From Megalonaias nervosa (Eukaryota > Mollusca > Bivalvia > Unionida > Unionidae): a DNA stretch of 64,000 nt. The translations under genes and the position numbers were made by a program. The notes under the pieces were generated by a model. The model was given only the letters and a program-made list of their open reading frames with translations, was not told the DNA's origin and did not search any database. This document shows, in pieces, positions 24,660-36,639 of the stretch. The stretch spans positions 62,001 through 126,000 of the forward strand of contig JAECUM010004332.1 of NCBI GenBank assembly GCA_016617855.1, in the 5' to 3' direction. The number at the start of each line of letters is the position of its first letter. Position 1 is the stretch's first letter.

Positions 24660-25011
24660 GCCACAATTTATGAGCAAACTTTGTGTTGATGGCATGGAAT
24701 TTAGATCATGATAAGATCAAGATTTAGTGTTTGGGTCTTTTTACATAAAGTGTCTGATAAGACTGGTTCGTTTCACTTTTAAATTGACAATTTGAATTAC
24801 CAGCATAAAACTCAACTTATAATGAATTTTATAGGCCCTGCCAAGCTATAAGGAAAGCGCATGCACTAACAATAAACTAGGAATCATGTCTACTGTGAAT
24901 TCAGTTTTTCATTGGGTACCAATTTTAGGGTATTTCTTATTTGCCACAATTTATGAGCAAACTTTGTGTAGATGGCATGGAAGTTAGGTCATGATAAGAT
25001 CAAAATTCAAA
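24660..25011. repeat. Direct duplication of about 68 bp
   Basis: GCCACAATTTATGAGCAAAC, then TTTGTGTTGATGGCATGG and ATCATGATAAGATCAA, at about 24660-24728 recurs with few changes at about 24943-25010. The function is unknown; it may be part of an unrecognised repeat. Confidence 0.6.
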
Positions 25012-25141
25012 GACGCAATGAACAAGGACCATTTTGTAAAAACAATAGAACCACTTTCACATGCATAAATTTAAAACCACAAAATAAATGAAATTCATTG
25101 TATCTGGCCAGTGTTATCATAATTGGTAAACCTTTGAATAT

Positions 25142-25296
25142 TGATTGATTGGTGTTTTAGCAACACATCAACGCCTGAAAAGCTATATTCTGATGCAGTT
25201 GGAGTAAAGTCCCTTTCAGGGCGGTTGACCTGGTATAGGTTGCACTCTTTATTGTCACCAACCTGAATCAGGTACTTTAATTATTCGACCCACCTT
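25142..25296 (-). mobile_element. Degenerate SINE-like repeat (family C-related)
   Basis: TTGGTGTTTTAGCAACACAT, GATGCAGTTGGAGTAAAGTC and CCAACCTGAATCAGG resemble the segment at 57046-57214 (TTGGTGTTTTATGGTACATC, GTGCAGTTGGAGTAAATTCC). The tRNA-like head is not preserved. Confidence 0.45.
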
Positions 25297-25487
25297 TTGA
25301 ATATAGATCCTTGTTAATATCTAAAATTTCCAGAGAAGAAAAAATTTAGTTAGGGACATTGTTCCAAAGTCTGAAATTTCAGCCTGTCCTTATGATTGTA
25401 CAATATCATGTGACATAATCTTTTCATTGTAGGTGAAACCTGCTATTGTGGACACCATTATATAAAGCACAACTCATTAAGGAGACA

Positions 25488-26574
25488 TACTTATTATATG
25501 CTCATTTTTTTCTCCGTTAACTTTACATTGTCAGAATCGTTCAGTATTTTACTCACATGTACTTCATATTGCACTCACGTGTGCCCAGTAGTGTATTAGG
25601 AACTACTTTGTAAACAAATCATGTACAATCACATAGTAGATGCTTTACGTTTTGGTTGATTAAATTTGTTTCTGAATGAACTAAGGCAGATGTTTTGTGG
25701 ACTGCCACATACCAGCTGCTTTGCCACATTCCGCGTTAACTTTTTTGATACAATGTTTCGGATTTGGGCTAGAGATAGATGCCAGACAGGTCTGGGTCCC
25801 TACAAATAACATGCAAGTGACAAGGCATAAACGTGTCTTCTTTGCTGGTAATAAGAATGGCAAAAAATATACTTACAAGTTTACATCCTGAATTTCCTCA
25901 AAATGTACTTTCTCAGTTCTGCAAATCCGAATTACATGAGCCATGTCATGGGTTCTAAAGCTTGATCACACATTTCAAAATTGTGCTGTAATTTCGACTA
26001 CATTCCAAGTGCAATTACATCCTCCTTACTGCACTCAAACTGAAATAAACATTTTATTCCATAGTATCTTTTTGATAATTACAATTGAAAGACTTCATAT
26101 CTTGCCCACATTATGATTCCAAACATTCAAGGACAGAACAGAAACACTTGCAGAAGTCAACACACTGCTCCCTTGCTGCTGAAATCAGATGTACTTCATG
26201 TAGAATTGACACAGATAAATCCAGTCATTATCATGAAATTTAGTAGAATCGACAAAAATACCAAAATCTATTCATTTCAAACTAAATAGAAAAGTTGTTG
26301 CAATGCACATTCATTCACAATATGACTCTAAATTTCAATTTTAAGTAGACCAAAATGCCATTTTCTTTCAAAATTGATGTCTACCGCACGACTAAGTTCA
26401 AATTTATCTGGGTGGAGTTATGTGCGCATTAATAATGTTGTTGAATACTGATGAATCTATGCTTGTGTATTTAGTTTGGAATACAGCATAAATTCAGTTA
26501 CTTTGTTTCTTGTAGTGTATTTTTGTTGGTATAATTAAGCCTTAGGTAGAATAAGAAAATGAGCATATAATAAA
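25488..26574. mobile_element. Possible DNA element with TTATTATATGCTCATTTT inverted ends
   Basis: TTATTATATGCTCATTTT at about 25490-25508 appears in inverted form as AAAATGAGCATATAATA at about 26556-26572. The 1.05 kb between them has a slightly different texture and two overlapping short ORFs at 25681-25891, with no recognised domain. Target duplications were not found, so the inverted match could be chance or the remnant of another repeat. Confidence 0.35.
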
Positions 26575-26576
26575 AA

Positions 26577-26700
26577 GGTTACTGCATTTGTACGGAAAAT
26601 ATGAGCTCATTTTGTCAGATGGATATTCTGCACTCCCAAGGTCATGCAGTATATCCCTCTGAAAAACTCGTTCATATTTTCCCATACAAATACAGTAACC
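26577..26700. mobile_element. 124 bp near-perfect palindrome (fold-back MITE)
   Basis: The left arm GGTTACTGCATTTGTACGGA then AAATATGAGC pairs with the right arm, read in reverse complement as GGTTACTGTATTTGTATGGG then AAAATATGAAC. Inner arms TCAGATGGATATTCTGCA and TGCAGTATATCCCTCTGA also pair. Only about 12 bases (CTCCCAAGGTCA) are left in the loop. A transcript would form one long hairpin. It is either a very short fold-back MITE or a hairpin precursor; no ORF. Confidence 0.85.
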
Positions 26701-27922
26701 TATAATTGTGAAATTTTTGAGTAGTAAATTTTTTTAAAACTTGATATTTTTACATAGTTAATGATCCAAGTGATCCAAAATCAACTTTTTTTAGGGTGCT
26801 GTGCATTTTTTTGCACTTAGAAAATTTCAGAAAAAGTGTGAGGAAATTACTGTCACTAATTGTCTATAAGATAATTGCTGAATGAGTGTTTAAAAATTAA
26901 TACAATTTTCACAGTTTATTGTGTACACAAGGAAAAATGCATGATAGTGAAATCTTTAGTGTGAAACAGTTACTGAGATCACAGGTTTTTCCCAGGTTTA
27001 AGCCTGGCCAGCCAATTTACTGCATTTGCAGATGCAGATAGTCTCTCTTTGTGTTTTTCTTTTTTAAAGTTACGGTTTGCACTTTCAAGTATTTATGAGG
27101 AGTGACGCTCATTGATGTCATGCTGGAAGTCAGAGCCATGCCTATTTTGTATCTGATGATCAGGGAGATATATCTGACATAAGTGTAGTAAATTAATACT
27201 TATGCTGAAAAGATACATCAGTAGGAAATAAACACAGCAGTGGTTGTCAGCAGAACCAGATGCACAGTTTGATATGTAATGGTCTTTCAAATTTTCAAAC
27301 AGACTTTTTTTATCATGTGAGTGAAAAGGCACGTTTTAACGTCTTTCAGTTGAATTATGTTAAAGTTTTTTAGTGTCCATCCATGGTAAAATATATGTCA
27401 TGTAAAATCATGTTTGTTGTTGACCAAGATGTATACCACTTATGTTCTCCACATTTCTTTGTTTTTGTGTTTTTTTCAATCTAATGCCATAAGAATAAAT
27501 GCAGAAGATCAGCACTATGCAGGAAATCATTCCAGACATAAAATGTTGCGGTCATCAGTAGTTTTTAGTAACATCTTATCAATAATCTGATGCACAGACA
27601 AGTTGTAGAAGCTCAGAGAGAAGGTTTACTTTTGACTTGCCTCAGTGTATAGTGAGATATGTAGGTATCAATTTTTATTTGTATTGATGACATCAACAAT
27701 GTCAGGTTCATGTGTTAAAGTTTTTATCTCTAATGATGGAATCAACAATGTCACTTGCCCGTTTTCAGGTTTTTATTTGTAATGATGGCATCACTGTCAG
27801 GTTCCTTTGTTCAAGTTCTTATTTGTTATGATGGCATCAACGATGTCAGGTTTCTGTGTTCAAGTTTTTGAAAGGCACATAACTTACAAATTATTTGCTG
27901 TATTTGCCTGACATTTTGGTGG
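26701..27922. other. Unassigned intronic sequence
   Basis: At 27660-27860 the phrase TTTTTATTTGTAATGATGGC, ATCAA(C)AATGTCAGGTT and TGTGTTCAAG recurs about four times at about 60 bp spacing: a weak, diverged tandem repeat. Nothing else was recognised. Confidence 0.45.
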
Positions 27923-28090
27923 AGCATGGTGGCTCAGTGGTTAGTGTGCCATACTAGAAGGGGGATGGGGTTCTAATACTGTTTGGGTTGGCAACTGGGG
28001 TGTGTCCCAGGGTAAGGCATTTAAACTCAATTCTTTCATTGCAAAATAACCTTTATTTATTGAAGTGCCATGAAATGCCAGTCCACACCA
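27923..28090 (+). mobile_element. tRNA-derived SINE (family C), copy 4
   Basis: The head is GGTGGCTCAGTGGTTAGTGT and the B-box region GATGGGGTTCTAATACTGTT is decayed. The body has GTGTCCCAGGGTAAGGCATT and the 3' part is CAAAATAACCTTTATTTATT then GTGCCATGAAATGCC. Confidence 0.7.
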
Positions 28091-28127
28091 AAGCAAACTT
28101 TGCTATTATATTACCATATACCCATGG

Positions 28128-28275
28128 GGAGCAGCAGTGGCTTAGTGGTTAGCATGCTAGACTTGTCATTGTAAGGATGCAGGTTCAATTCCTACCATTG
28201 GATGAGCCCAGGATGGCTGCTGGTGTGTCTTGTGCAAGGACACTTAACTTTAATTGCCCTGGCATAAATTAGCTT
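28128..28275 (+). mobile_element. tRNA-derived SINE (family C), copy 5
   Basis: The head is CAGTGGCTTAGTGGTTAGCA and the B-box is ATGCAGGTTCAATTCCTACC. The body is ATTGGATGAGCCCAGGATGG and TGCAAGGACACTTAACTTTA. It sits about 40 bp after another family C copy in the same orientation. Confidence 0.74.
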
Positions 28276-28630
28276 AATTCTGTAATGAATATTGTTACCT
28301 GTTACAGCCATTTATAATTAATAAACTGAAATTAGATACCTTTCTATAGCAAACAAGTTCATGATTAATTAGCTTTCAGCCTTATCACAAGGCCTTCATC
28401 AGAGGATTGAAGTCTAGACTGGAGTCACACAATTACCAATATGTTGATTATGTGACAAAACTCATCTGTAGGCTGGCAGAAGTTAATTTACTAATATGTA
28501 ATATTGGAAACTGTCTTTAGTATGTGCTTTTAAAATCATTTTTGAAGACATTTTGAGTGCCATTACTGTTTTTGTATCAATTTTTCCAAAATTATGCTTG
28601 CTGCAGAAATATCCCCTTCCCAATGGGTCA

Positions 28631-28856
28631 GTACTATATATACTTGCATAAAATCAAATCTAACTGCAACCTACACATACCCAGATCTGCCATTGTATAA
28701 TGTGCCAGTGGATCTGGTTCTGTGCAGATTGTTAGGAGTGATCAACAGAACAAATAACATATATCCTGATCTGCCTGCATATTATGTGATAGCATATCAG
28801 GGTCTTTGTTGTTTGCACTTGGACCTGACCTGTAAGCATGTATATACTGCAGTTCA
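28631..28856. mobile_element. Double-hairpin MITE (family D), copy 6, reversed
   Basis: The hairpin order is opposite to copy 1: ACCCAGATCTGCCATTGTAT comes first and ATCCTGATCTGCCTGCATAT second. Ends are ACTATATATACTTGCATAAA and CTGTAAGCATGTATATACTG. Confidence 0.78.
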
Positions 28857-28990
28857 CATTTTAGTAAAGAAACATTTGCTGATCATTAACTTAATATTAA
28901 TGGACAGTTAGTGGTTGACTCTTGCTGCTTTCTGACAGATCTCAGATATGTGGCTCTTAAAATGTTGAGAGTCAATTCTACCATATGTAT

Positions 28991-29176
28991 AGGGCCAGCC
29001 TTAGGCTGATTGGACCAATAAAGTAATTTTAAAGCAGTGGAAGAAAATTTTAAGTTCATTGTCATTTAAAAGTTTATTTCCAAATGTTGTGCTCACAGGG
29101 GGCCCCCACACTCATAAATCCTGGGAGCCCCACCAAAATGATCCAAATTGCGCCACACATTTGCTAAGGCCATTTC
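28991..29176. repeat. Dispersed repeat family E, copy 1
   Basis: It begins GGGCCAGCCTTAGGCTGATT then GGACCAAT, contains AGTTTATTTCCAAATGTTGT, and ends ACATTTGCTAAGGCCATTTC. The same landmarks occur at 55767-55917. Its GGGCCCC-type stretches are unusual in this AT-rich DNA. The class is unknown; it abuts a MITE copy on its right. Confidence 0.65.
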
Positions 29177-29390
29177 TGCATATATACTTGCTTATGAGTT
29201 GAGTCAAACTGTAAATGACAGTGATCCTGATCTGCTGTAGTATAATGTGCCAGCAGATCAGTCTGTTGTTTTACTGATTACTACTATCAAACTGCATAGA
29301 CCCAGTTCTGCTGGCACATTGTGCAACAGCAGATCTGGGTCTGTGCAATTTGCTGTTGGACACGATCTATAAGCGAGCATAGACAGTACT
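29177..29390. mobile_element. Double-hairpin MITE (family D), copy 7
   Basis: One of the best copies. The left end is CATATATACTTGCTTATGAG, then GTTGAGTCAAACTG. The right end reads GACACGATCTATAAGCGAGC. Both hairpins are intact: CCTGATCTGCTGTAGTATAA with its partner, and AGTTCTGCTGGCACATTGTG with AACAGCAGATCTGGG. Confidence 0.84.
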
Positions 29391-29918
29391 TGAAGAAGTT
29401 TCATTCAGTCATAAGAGTATTTCATTGTCATCTGTGATGAAATTAGATAAAAGTTTCATCATTTTCGCAAAGAACAATGACTTTGAATTTCTGGGAGTTT
29501 ATATGCATACCATTGGCAGTAAACCAGTCATTGACTATCTTACTCCCATTTTGTAAACCAGATTTGAGATTTTTGGGATCTTTATGGGCATAAAACTGGT
29601 GTTGTCTTTGGTATAGTTATGCAGTGTTGATTGTTTGGTGAAGTAGAAAATGTCATTTAAAAAGATAATAAATAGAAGAGGTGGCAGTATTGAGCCTTGC
29701 AGTATTCCTTAGGAGATTTATCCCAATTACTAGGTGAGGATACCAATTTAGCAAGTTGTACCAGTTTCAACAGGTAGTTTTAAATTGATTTCACAGTGTT
29801 CTGATCATTGTTGGAGTGATGAAGCTGTGTGCAGTTTTCATAATAAACTGAAAAAACATCAGCATAAATGTATGAAATGATAAAATTTTAAATAGAATAT
29901 CCTTGGTTTTAAAGACAG
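29391..29918. other. Unassigned intronic sequence
   Basis: At 29460-29700 the text (AAAGAACAATGACTTTGAAT, then AGAGGTGGCAGTATTGAGCC) might be a decayed retroelement fragment, but I could not identify a domain. Confidence 0.3.
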
Positions 29919-30135
29919 TGCATATATGATTATAAATAGAGTCCCATTGTAGACAGCACTGACCCAAAATCTGCCATTGCATAATGCGCTGGCAGATTTG
30001 GGTCTGTGCAGTTTATAAGGAGTAATCAGAAAACAAGCAATATTGACCATGATTTGCCAGCACATTATGCAGCAGCAAATCAGGACCAATTTAGTTTATA
30101 GTCGGACTTGATTTATAAGCAGGTATAGATGGTAA
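29919..30135. mobile_element. Double-hairpin MITE (family D), copy 8, reversed
   Basis: GACCCAAAATCTGCCATTGC then ATAATGCGCTGGCAGATTTG forms the first hairpin; GACCATGATTTGCCAGCACA then CAGCAGCAAATCAGG forms the second. The right end reads TTATAAGCAGGTATAGATGG. Confidence 0.78.
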
Positions 30136-31250
30136 CATGCAAATGGGTGGGTATATTACAAATTGTAAAACAAATATTTATGACCTCAGTTGCATTGAAG
30201 TTGTTCATGCACTTCAGTAAATCATACAATTTTAGGGTTGAATCTTTTAATTCTAGCTATTTTAGCAAAGTAAAATTTTAGCATGTTCAGATTACTGAAA
30301 GTTGACAGTGAAGAATGTTCAAATAAAATAATTAAAGCGGCAATCATAGTGTTTCATTTAAAGAAAAATCCTTCGACCCATCTGAAATTTCACTCATCCA
30401 TGATATGGTGGGTCGTATATGTAACCCTACTACAAATGTATAGTCATGTATCCAGTTTTTGTTACCTGTATTTTGTAGCATTTATATGTTCTTCATAAAC
30501 TGTATAGGAGGTATTTTTTGGCAGGCTTCAGATTCATTTAAAAACAGGATTCTGATTTTGGTTAGTTAGATTTCAGTGATTATGGGCCTGGATCATCTTC
30601 GCATGCCAAGGTTTCAATGTGTTAACCCTATCTACACCTTGGTGGATTGTTCAGATGTTTAAGTGCTTTGTCCTAGTGACATCTGTTGGATTTCATCAGT
30701 TGTCTCCCTTAATAAGTCATGCCAACTAACCAATAGCATGTAACAGAAGTGCATTGTATGTCAGCCAAAAATGGTGGAGGCAAGTGACTTCAGAAGGATA
30801 CTTTGTAAGTTTAACATCAAAAGTATGACTATATACCAGGGAGAAGTCATTACAAGTGTGTTTGAGGGAAAGTATGTATTTGTACAAACATGGACCAGCA
30901 GTGGAAACTTGCTTATTTATGAGTTCATTCCATTTGTGTGCTCCCCTTGTCAAGATATTGTAGGAACAGGGTTCAAATTTGAACAGCTTGATTTTTTTAC
31001 TGGATGCAGCTTGCTGTGCAGCAGATGAAATTCACAGTCTTGAAGCACCGAAATATCTGAACGATCTGCCAAGGTGTAGATGGGGTTAACACATCAGAAC
31101 TTTGGCTAGCAAAGATGGGGCCTAGATAGGTTATAACGTTTTAGGTGATACATTTTTACTGAATTCATTTTTTTAATTACACTTTGAGACCACAAAAATG
31201 CTAATTTTCTCCACCACTATAAATTAAAACAACCTATTCATATAAATTTA
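30136..31250. other. Unassigned intronic sequence
   Basis: Two overlapping opposite ORFs lie at 30726-31028 (75 and 85 codons) without a recognised domain. The flanks GTGTTAACCCTATCTACACC at about 30618 and GGTGTAGATGGGGTTAACAC at about 31073 are close inverted repeats. The interval may therefore be a MITE or DNA element of about 470 bp. Confidence 0.45.
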
Positions 31251-31442
31251 GGTTGCAGGCACTCTGGCTAAATGGTTATCCTGCCGGAATCACAATCTAA
31301 AGTGTGGGTTTGAATTTTACCATCGGATCAGCCTGGGTCAGCTGCTGTAGTATATCCTTGGGCAAGGCACTGTACTCCAAATGGCTCCACACAAAATAAC
31401 CCACTTACGTTGTGGTGCATTAAAGTACCAAAATCAGCAACA
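31251..31442 (+). mobile_element. tRNA-derived SINE (family C), copy 6
   Basis: The head CTGGCTAAATGGTTATCCTG and B-box GTGTGGGTTTGAATTTTACC are present. The body has GATCAGCCTGGGTCAGCTGC and TTGGGCAAGGCACTGTACTC. The end is CAAAATAACCCACTTACGTT, then GTGGTGCATTAAAGTACC. Confidence 0.74.
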
Positions 31443-31812
31443 ACAATCCTATAAATTTAGCATGAATAAAATTGTTGCGGATATTATTCCACTTGGTAAA
31501 TTTGCTTATATTTAATGCCTGCTGAGATTTTGTGATTGTGTGACATTTTTGGTCCCTTGCATTCCTTTACTGATACTAAGAACGTAAATGTTGATATTCT
31601 GTGTAAAATGCATTGCAGTATGTTTATCAGTATTTTGTGAGATGGCTGGATTTGTATAAAATTAAAAAAAATGGGAAAGTGGGATTAAATCAACCAAGAT
31701 CTGTTTCTATAAAAAGCAAACAAAAAAGTTTCCTAATGTTTCTGTCTGCATGCATATTGAAAGATTAGCACCATATTGATGGAGGTCTAAATAAGATCCT
31801 TGTTGTTTGTAA

Positions 31813-31947
<135 letters not shown>

Positions 31948-31987
31948 TGAGTACCATTATCTTTCTACACTTTCAAACACAACTTGC

Positions 31988-31990
<3 letters not shown>

Positions 31991-32057
<67 letters not shown>
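31991..32057. repeat. AAT trinucleotide microsatellite
   Basis: About 22 AAT units with one interruption, 45 bp after the donor of the second NT5C2 exon. Confidence 0.95.
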
Positions 32058-32407
32058 AGACTATTTTCAGAGGGTGACTTGATTACAAAAAGAAAACTAA
32101 TCTACCTTGGTGCCCTCTGTTATGAACAGATATTATACAAGATAATAATATGTTTACACACATACACATAAACATCCATACAAGAAAATACATAAACAAA
32201 CTATTTGCATAAATGCTACATGGATTCATTTGTTTTGTCCTCTTGTTTAACATGGAGTCTTTGGATATTGTAAAACACTTCACCTGTTCCTCAGTACATA
32301 TGGGTGGCATATTCTCCAAATCCATTAAAGCTAGAAAATGAAACTGATATCATTGATAGACCAGTGAGTGTAGATGTTCTCTGGGTGTAAATTCTGCTGA
32401 CATTTTA

Positions 32408-32540
32408 GGGAGGGACCTCCGAGGGGCTGAGTGGTCTAAATCGCTCAACAGTATAGATCACTGCCATCGTGCCTCTGTATAGGTTTGAGTTTCAGGCTTG
32501 GCTAATGTGGGTAGATGAGATAGCTTGCCAGTTTTATTTT
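32408..32540 (+). mobile_element. SINE family B, 3'-truncated copy
   Basis: The head ACCTCCGAGGGGCTGAGTGG then TCTAAATCGCTC resembles a Leu/Ser-type tRNA start. B-box-like TAGGTTTGAGTTTCAGGC follows. Similarity stops after AGATAGCTTGCCAGTTTTA. Confidence 0.65.
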
Positions 32541-34250
32541 GAAATATCCCAGTCCCAAGTTACTTGAGTAGATCTTGTTTGACAGAACTTTTCCCTCATT
32601 CCTTCGTACCTATTGCATATATTACTAGATCAAAACCATGATTTTACCTTACACCTTTCCAGAAGTCATCTTAATCATAATAAAATTGGCATTGCTTATA
32701 AGTGCATTTAATCATAATAATAGGTCAGGCTGGATCCTGATATCTGGACGAAATGACCTCTCCAGCCAGAATAAGTAAAGTTTGTAAAAAAAGTGCTAAG
32801 TGGGTGTAGAAAAGTTCAAAATATTGCCTTTAGACTAATGTTGTAGCATGTCTTCATGTCAGATTATCAAAATGATCATGAAATATTGTTGAAAATTTAT
32901 AAAAATAAAATTTTGATTATTGTGATTTACTGCATTTGTTGTGTAACATAAAATGGCAGTATCGGAAAGAGTTTAGTTGAAGATCAGCATCTTCCATAAA
33001 AAAAGAAGTACTATTGACATATGTTTATATGAAGAAATATTGGATAAAATGAATCATTTTATCATTAGTGGGCCTGGATATGTCCTCTTTCATGCTTCGC
33101 TTCAGATTAGGAAGCAAATATTCAATTTTTGCAGTTTTGCCAGGTTTGTGTGTGAATTTCTGTTATTTATGATCATGAAATTACATGTAGCATGAAAACC
33201 AACTACAGAACAAACTTTTTTCTATCTCTCCACATTCACCCTTTGAAGGGAAAATTGACACAAAAGTCAATGTTTTACTTCAGTTGTTAGTGCTTTGTAT
33301 TGAAAGAAAAGGGGGTGAGGGCACTGCCATGAAATCAATGTAAGGCAAAGTAAACTTTGCCTTTTGGATGTGTTTAGGTGTAACCACAAGCTCTGAGGTG
33401 ACTATTTTGCATCAGTTGCCACCTCCACCTCCCAAGCATGGATTTTGTAAATATTGGGATTCTGCAACATATGTGCATTGTAGAAAAGCTGACAAGAAAT
33501 CAGTTTGCTCCCATTTCCATAATGACAGATGTATATTCCTTCCATAATAGGACAACTTGACTTGCTGTTTGAATAGTTGACAGTTCAAATTGATTATGGT
33601 TGATACACACATTTTGTGCTTTGAATTGTTTATGTTCAACGCTTGGCTAGAGATTCATGTGACATTGTATGCCTGATCTAGTGTGAACTGCTAAATGACT
33701 TTCTGACTAATTAACCGAATCATGTTTTTGATGACATTCTATTTAATGCCCTTTTTTAGAAACTGGGTTATAGTTTTAAATAATGTTCAAAATTCAAGTT
33801 TGTTGACATGTGTCTGTTTCATAAATATGCTGCAAAGATTCCTGTCCATTAGATGCAAAACTGTTTATGACATGATCGTAAGATGGTTTATTCCAATAAC
33901 AAACACAATTATTATATCACAGCCTTAATTTATATTTTGTTATGTGGATAAACATTTAAATTTAAGGATTTCTTGTAAGAAAAGAAACTTTTTATAAGAA
34001 CACAACAGCAACTTCTGCCAACACTACTATTTAAAAAGGCAAGATCAAGAACAAAATTATATAAGTGCCTGTAATTTTGGTTTATACCCGGTAATATTAA
34101 TTTTTTGTACCTGCTGTAAATGGACATCTGAAAATAAATTTCCACAAAATTATGAGTGATGAAGTTTAGGAGGTTAGCAGAGCTTTCCTTATCATCTGGG
34201 TGATGGGTGACGTTCCTGGCTACTTCTACATTACACCCGGCTACTTTAAA
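32541..34250. other. Unassigned intronic sequence
   Basis: It contains short ORFs without recognised domains. The next NT5C2 exon was searched for here and not found. Confidence 0.4.
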
Positions 34251-34549
34251 AGGACCACACCAGTGCCCTAGTGGTTAGAGTGTCCGCCTCGAATGCAGGA
34301 GGTCGTGGGTTTGATCCCCGGCCAAGTCATACCTAAATGGTACTAACAGCTGCCTCGCTTGGTGCTCAGCATTAAGAGGTTAGTGTTAGAACTGGTTGGC
34401 ATGGTGTCAGGATAATGTGACTGGGTGAGACATCATGCTACATGTCTGTGGCATGATGCCCCTGTGCTAGACATCACTATAAACTGTCACACTACAGACA
34501 TCATAGCGATATAACTGAAAATTTTTTAAAGCTACGTTAAAAATCCAAA

Positions 34550-34640
<91 letters not shown>
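34251..34640 (+). mobile_element. CA-tailed SINE (family A), copy 3
   Basis: The head has CCCTAGTGGTTAGAGTGTCC (A-box region) and GGTCGTGGGTTTGATCCCCG (B-box). The core includes GTGTCAGGATAATGTGACTG and the tail AAATCCAAATCACACA extends into a CA repeat from about 34554 to 34640. The flanks CTACTTTAAA (34241-34250) and CTACTTTATA (34641-34650) match at nine of ten positions and are the probable target duplication. The long pure tail suggests this is the youngest of the four copies. Confidence 0.88.
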
Positions 34641-34643
<3 letters not shown>

Positions 34644-34961
34644 CTTTATAAAAAAATATCCGTATTGGAGCTGCAGGACACTACTAATACATGCATGTAC
34701 GAGGAGGTAGAATCAGGATCATATATTCCTAGTTATTTCTCTGAAAACATTGGGGATGATTGTATTTTCTAATTTAGTTGAAGGCTCAGTTTTAGAACTG
34801 ACCAGTAGGGCTGGAAAGAGTAGTTACCATATATTAACATGAACTGTGATTTGTTTAGCCCATGCCTGGGAGGAAGTTGCATGTGTCTGGTTTAACATTT
34901 AAAACTTTGTTATCTACATTGTATCTGTTGGTACAAAGAGTTTTAGGCAGATAAGTCTTAA

Positions 34962-35157
34962 CTTGTACATTCAGTTATCATTGTTAGGTGGTCAGGCTTC
35001 ACCTGTCAATCAAATTAGATGGTAACCTGTACATTCAGTTATCACTGTTAGGTGGTCAGACTTCACCTGTCAATCAAATTAGATGGTAACCTGTACATTC
35101 AGTTATCATTGTTAGGTGGTCAGGCTTCACCTGTCAATCAAAGTAGATGGTAACCTA
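34962..35157. repeat. 64 bp tandem repeat, 3 copies
   Basis: The unit contains GTACATTCAGTTATCATTGT, TAGGTGGTCAGGCTTCACCT and GTCAATCAAATTAGATGGTA. Copies are almost identical. Confidence 0.92.
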
Positions 35158-35204
35158 GGCAAGCAAGCCAACTTGGATACTGACAGTGAGCAACTTCCCT
35201 CACT

Positions 35205-35535
35205 GACGTGTGTGTGTACGTGTGATTTAGATTTTTAATGTAGCTTTAAAATATTTTCAGTCATATCGCTATGATGTCTGCAGTGTGGCAGTTTATAGTG
35301 ATGTTTAGCATTGGGGCGTCATGCTGCAGACATGTAGCATCTAGTCCTGTCCAGTCACAATATCCTGACACCAGACCAACCAGTCCTAACACTAACCTCA
35401 TAATGCTGAGCTCCAAGTGAGGCAGCTGCAAGTACCAATTTTATAAGTCTTTGGTATGATTTAGGCCAAGATTGCAACCTGTGACCTCCCACAGCTGAGG
35501 CAGATGCTCTAACCACTTAGGCCCCTAGAGTGGCA
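35205..35535 (-). mobile_element. CA-tailed SINE (family A), copy 4
   Basis: The same core as the other copies (minus strand) but with a decayed head (CACTCTAGGGGCCTAAGTGG, then GGTCACAGGTTGCAATC) and a short tail. No clear target duplication was seen. It lies about 50 bp after the 64 bp tandem repeat. Confidence 0.8.
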
Positions 35536-36421
35536 CCCCTAACTGGCAACTAAACTGAGCCCATTTATAAAGCGGTCTCAGATTTTAATGTACCCGGTAT
35601 ATAGGAATACAAATAGACATTTACAGATCACTTCAGTTCTGGATATTGTTTCAAACCAAATTCAAGATATCATATCCTCGTTTTACATCACAGTGTATTT
35701 TTTAAGTCGGAAATTTTTTATTTCACAGTATTTATGAAATATTTTTTTATATATCTCTGTAATGGTTTTATCGTTGGTGCGAGGAACACCACCCCAATGC
35801 CATTGTGCAATCAAAACATTTTGAGTTATCAGATAATCTGTGGACAATAAAATTGATTTACAGAAAGAAAGAATGAACACATGGTGCACAATTTAGATGT
35901 AGAAATTTGAGTATACAAAGTCTATCTAGGTGATATAGACGTTTATGATAATACAATGTTTTGTTCTTTTTTTTCTTCATGAAATCCAATCTAAATAAAA
36001 GAAAATAAATAGCAAGAAAAATATTTCCTGTGCAAGTTATCTATTCATTATTGAGGCTCAGTTTTATATAACTTGCCCTCTTTTTTATTTTATGTTGTAG
36101 TTGATTTTTCATTGCTTTTATATCTTTGAACTATTCGTTTAAAAGCATAAATGGAAGGATTTTTAAAGTATAATATTGATTCAGAATAAACAAAAAAATT
36201 ACATAAAATATCCTTTTGTTATATTTCTAAATAGATATTTTTTTCTTGGACAGGTATGCAGTATTTGGTCAAAAGGTGTAAAATGTTCTATACAGCTGGC
36301 ACAGTATTTTGAAAAAATGTCATAATCATAGAAGAGATGTTAAATACTTTCATTTTTACAAATTCTACAACTGTTGTCATCTCAGTCATATGTGATTTCT
36401 TTAAAAAAAAGTTATTATAAC
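35536..36421. other. Unassigned intronic sequence
   Basis: AT-rich, no recognised features. Confidence 0.35.
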
Positions 36422-36617
36422 AATTACATACTCACTTATAAGTTAGATTCATGTACAAACAACATAGACCCTGATCTACCATCACTTATGGTGCAGGCCA
36501 GTCAGAGTCTGTGTTGTTTCTTCTACTGATTACTTCTAACAAACTATATTGACCCAGATGGCTGGTGCATCATGCAACAGCAGATCCAGGTCTAAGCTAC
36601 AAGTTACAAGCCTGTGG
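36422..36617. mobile_element. Double-hairpin MITE (family D), copy 9
   Basis: The left end TTACATACTCACTTATAAGT is good. The hairpins are diverged (CTGATCTACCATCACTTATG and CCCAGATGGCTGGTGCATCA). Confidence 0.7.
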
Positions 36618-36639
36618 AGGAAAATTACTACAACAGGTT

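Noticed and set aside
25681..25891. Overlapping opposite ORFs that looked like an exon
   Set aside because: No recognised domain, no convincing splice sites and open frames on both strands.
34251..34330. Possible tRNA gene
   Set aside because: It has A- and B-boxes but no complete cloverleaf or acceptor pairing. It is the head of a CA-tailed SINE, and the same applies to the other SINE heads.
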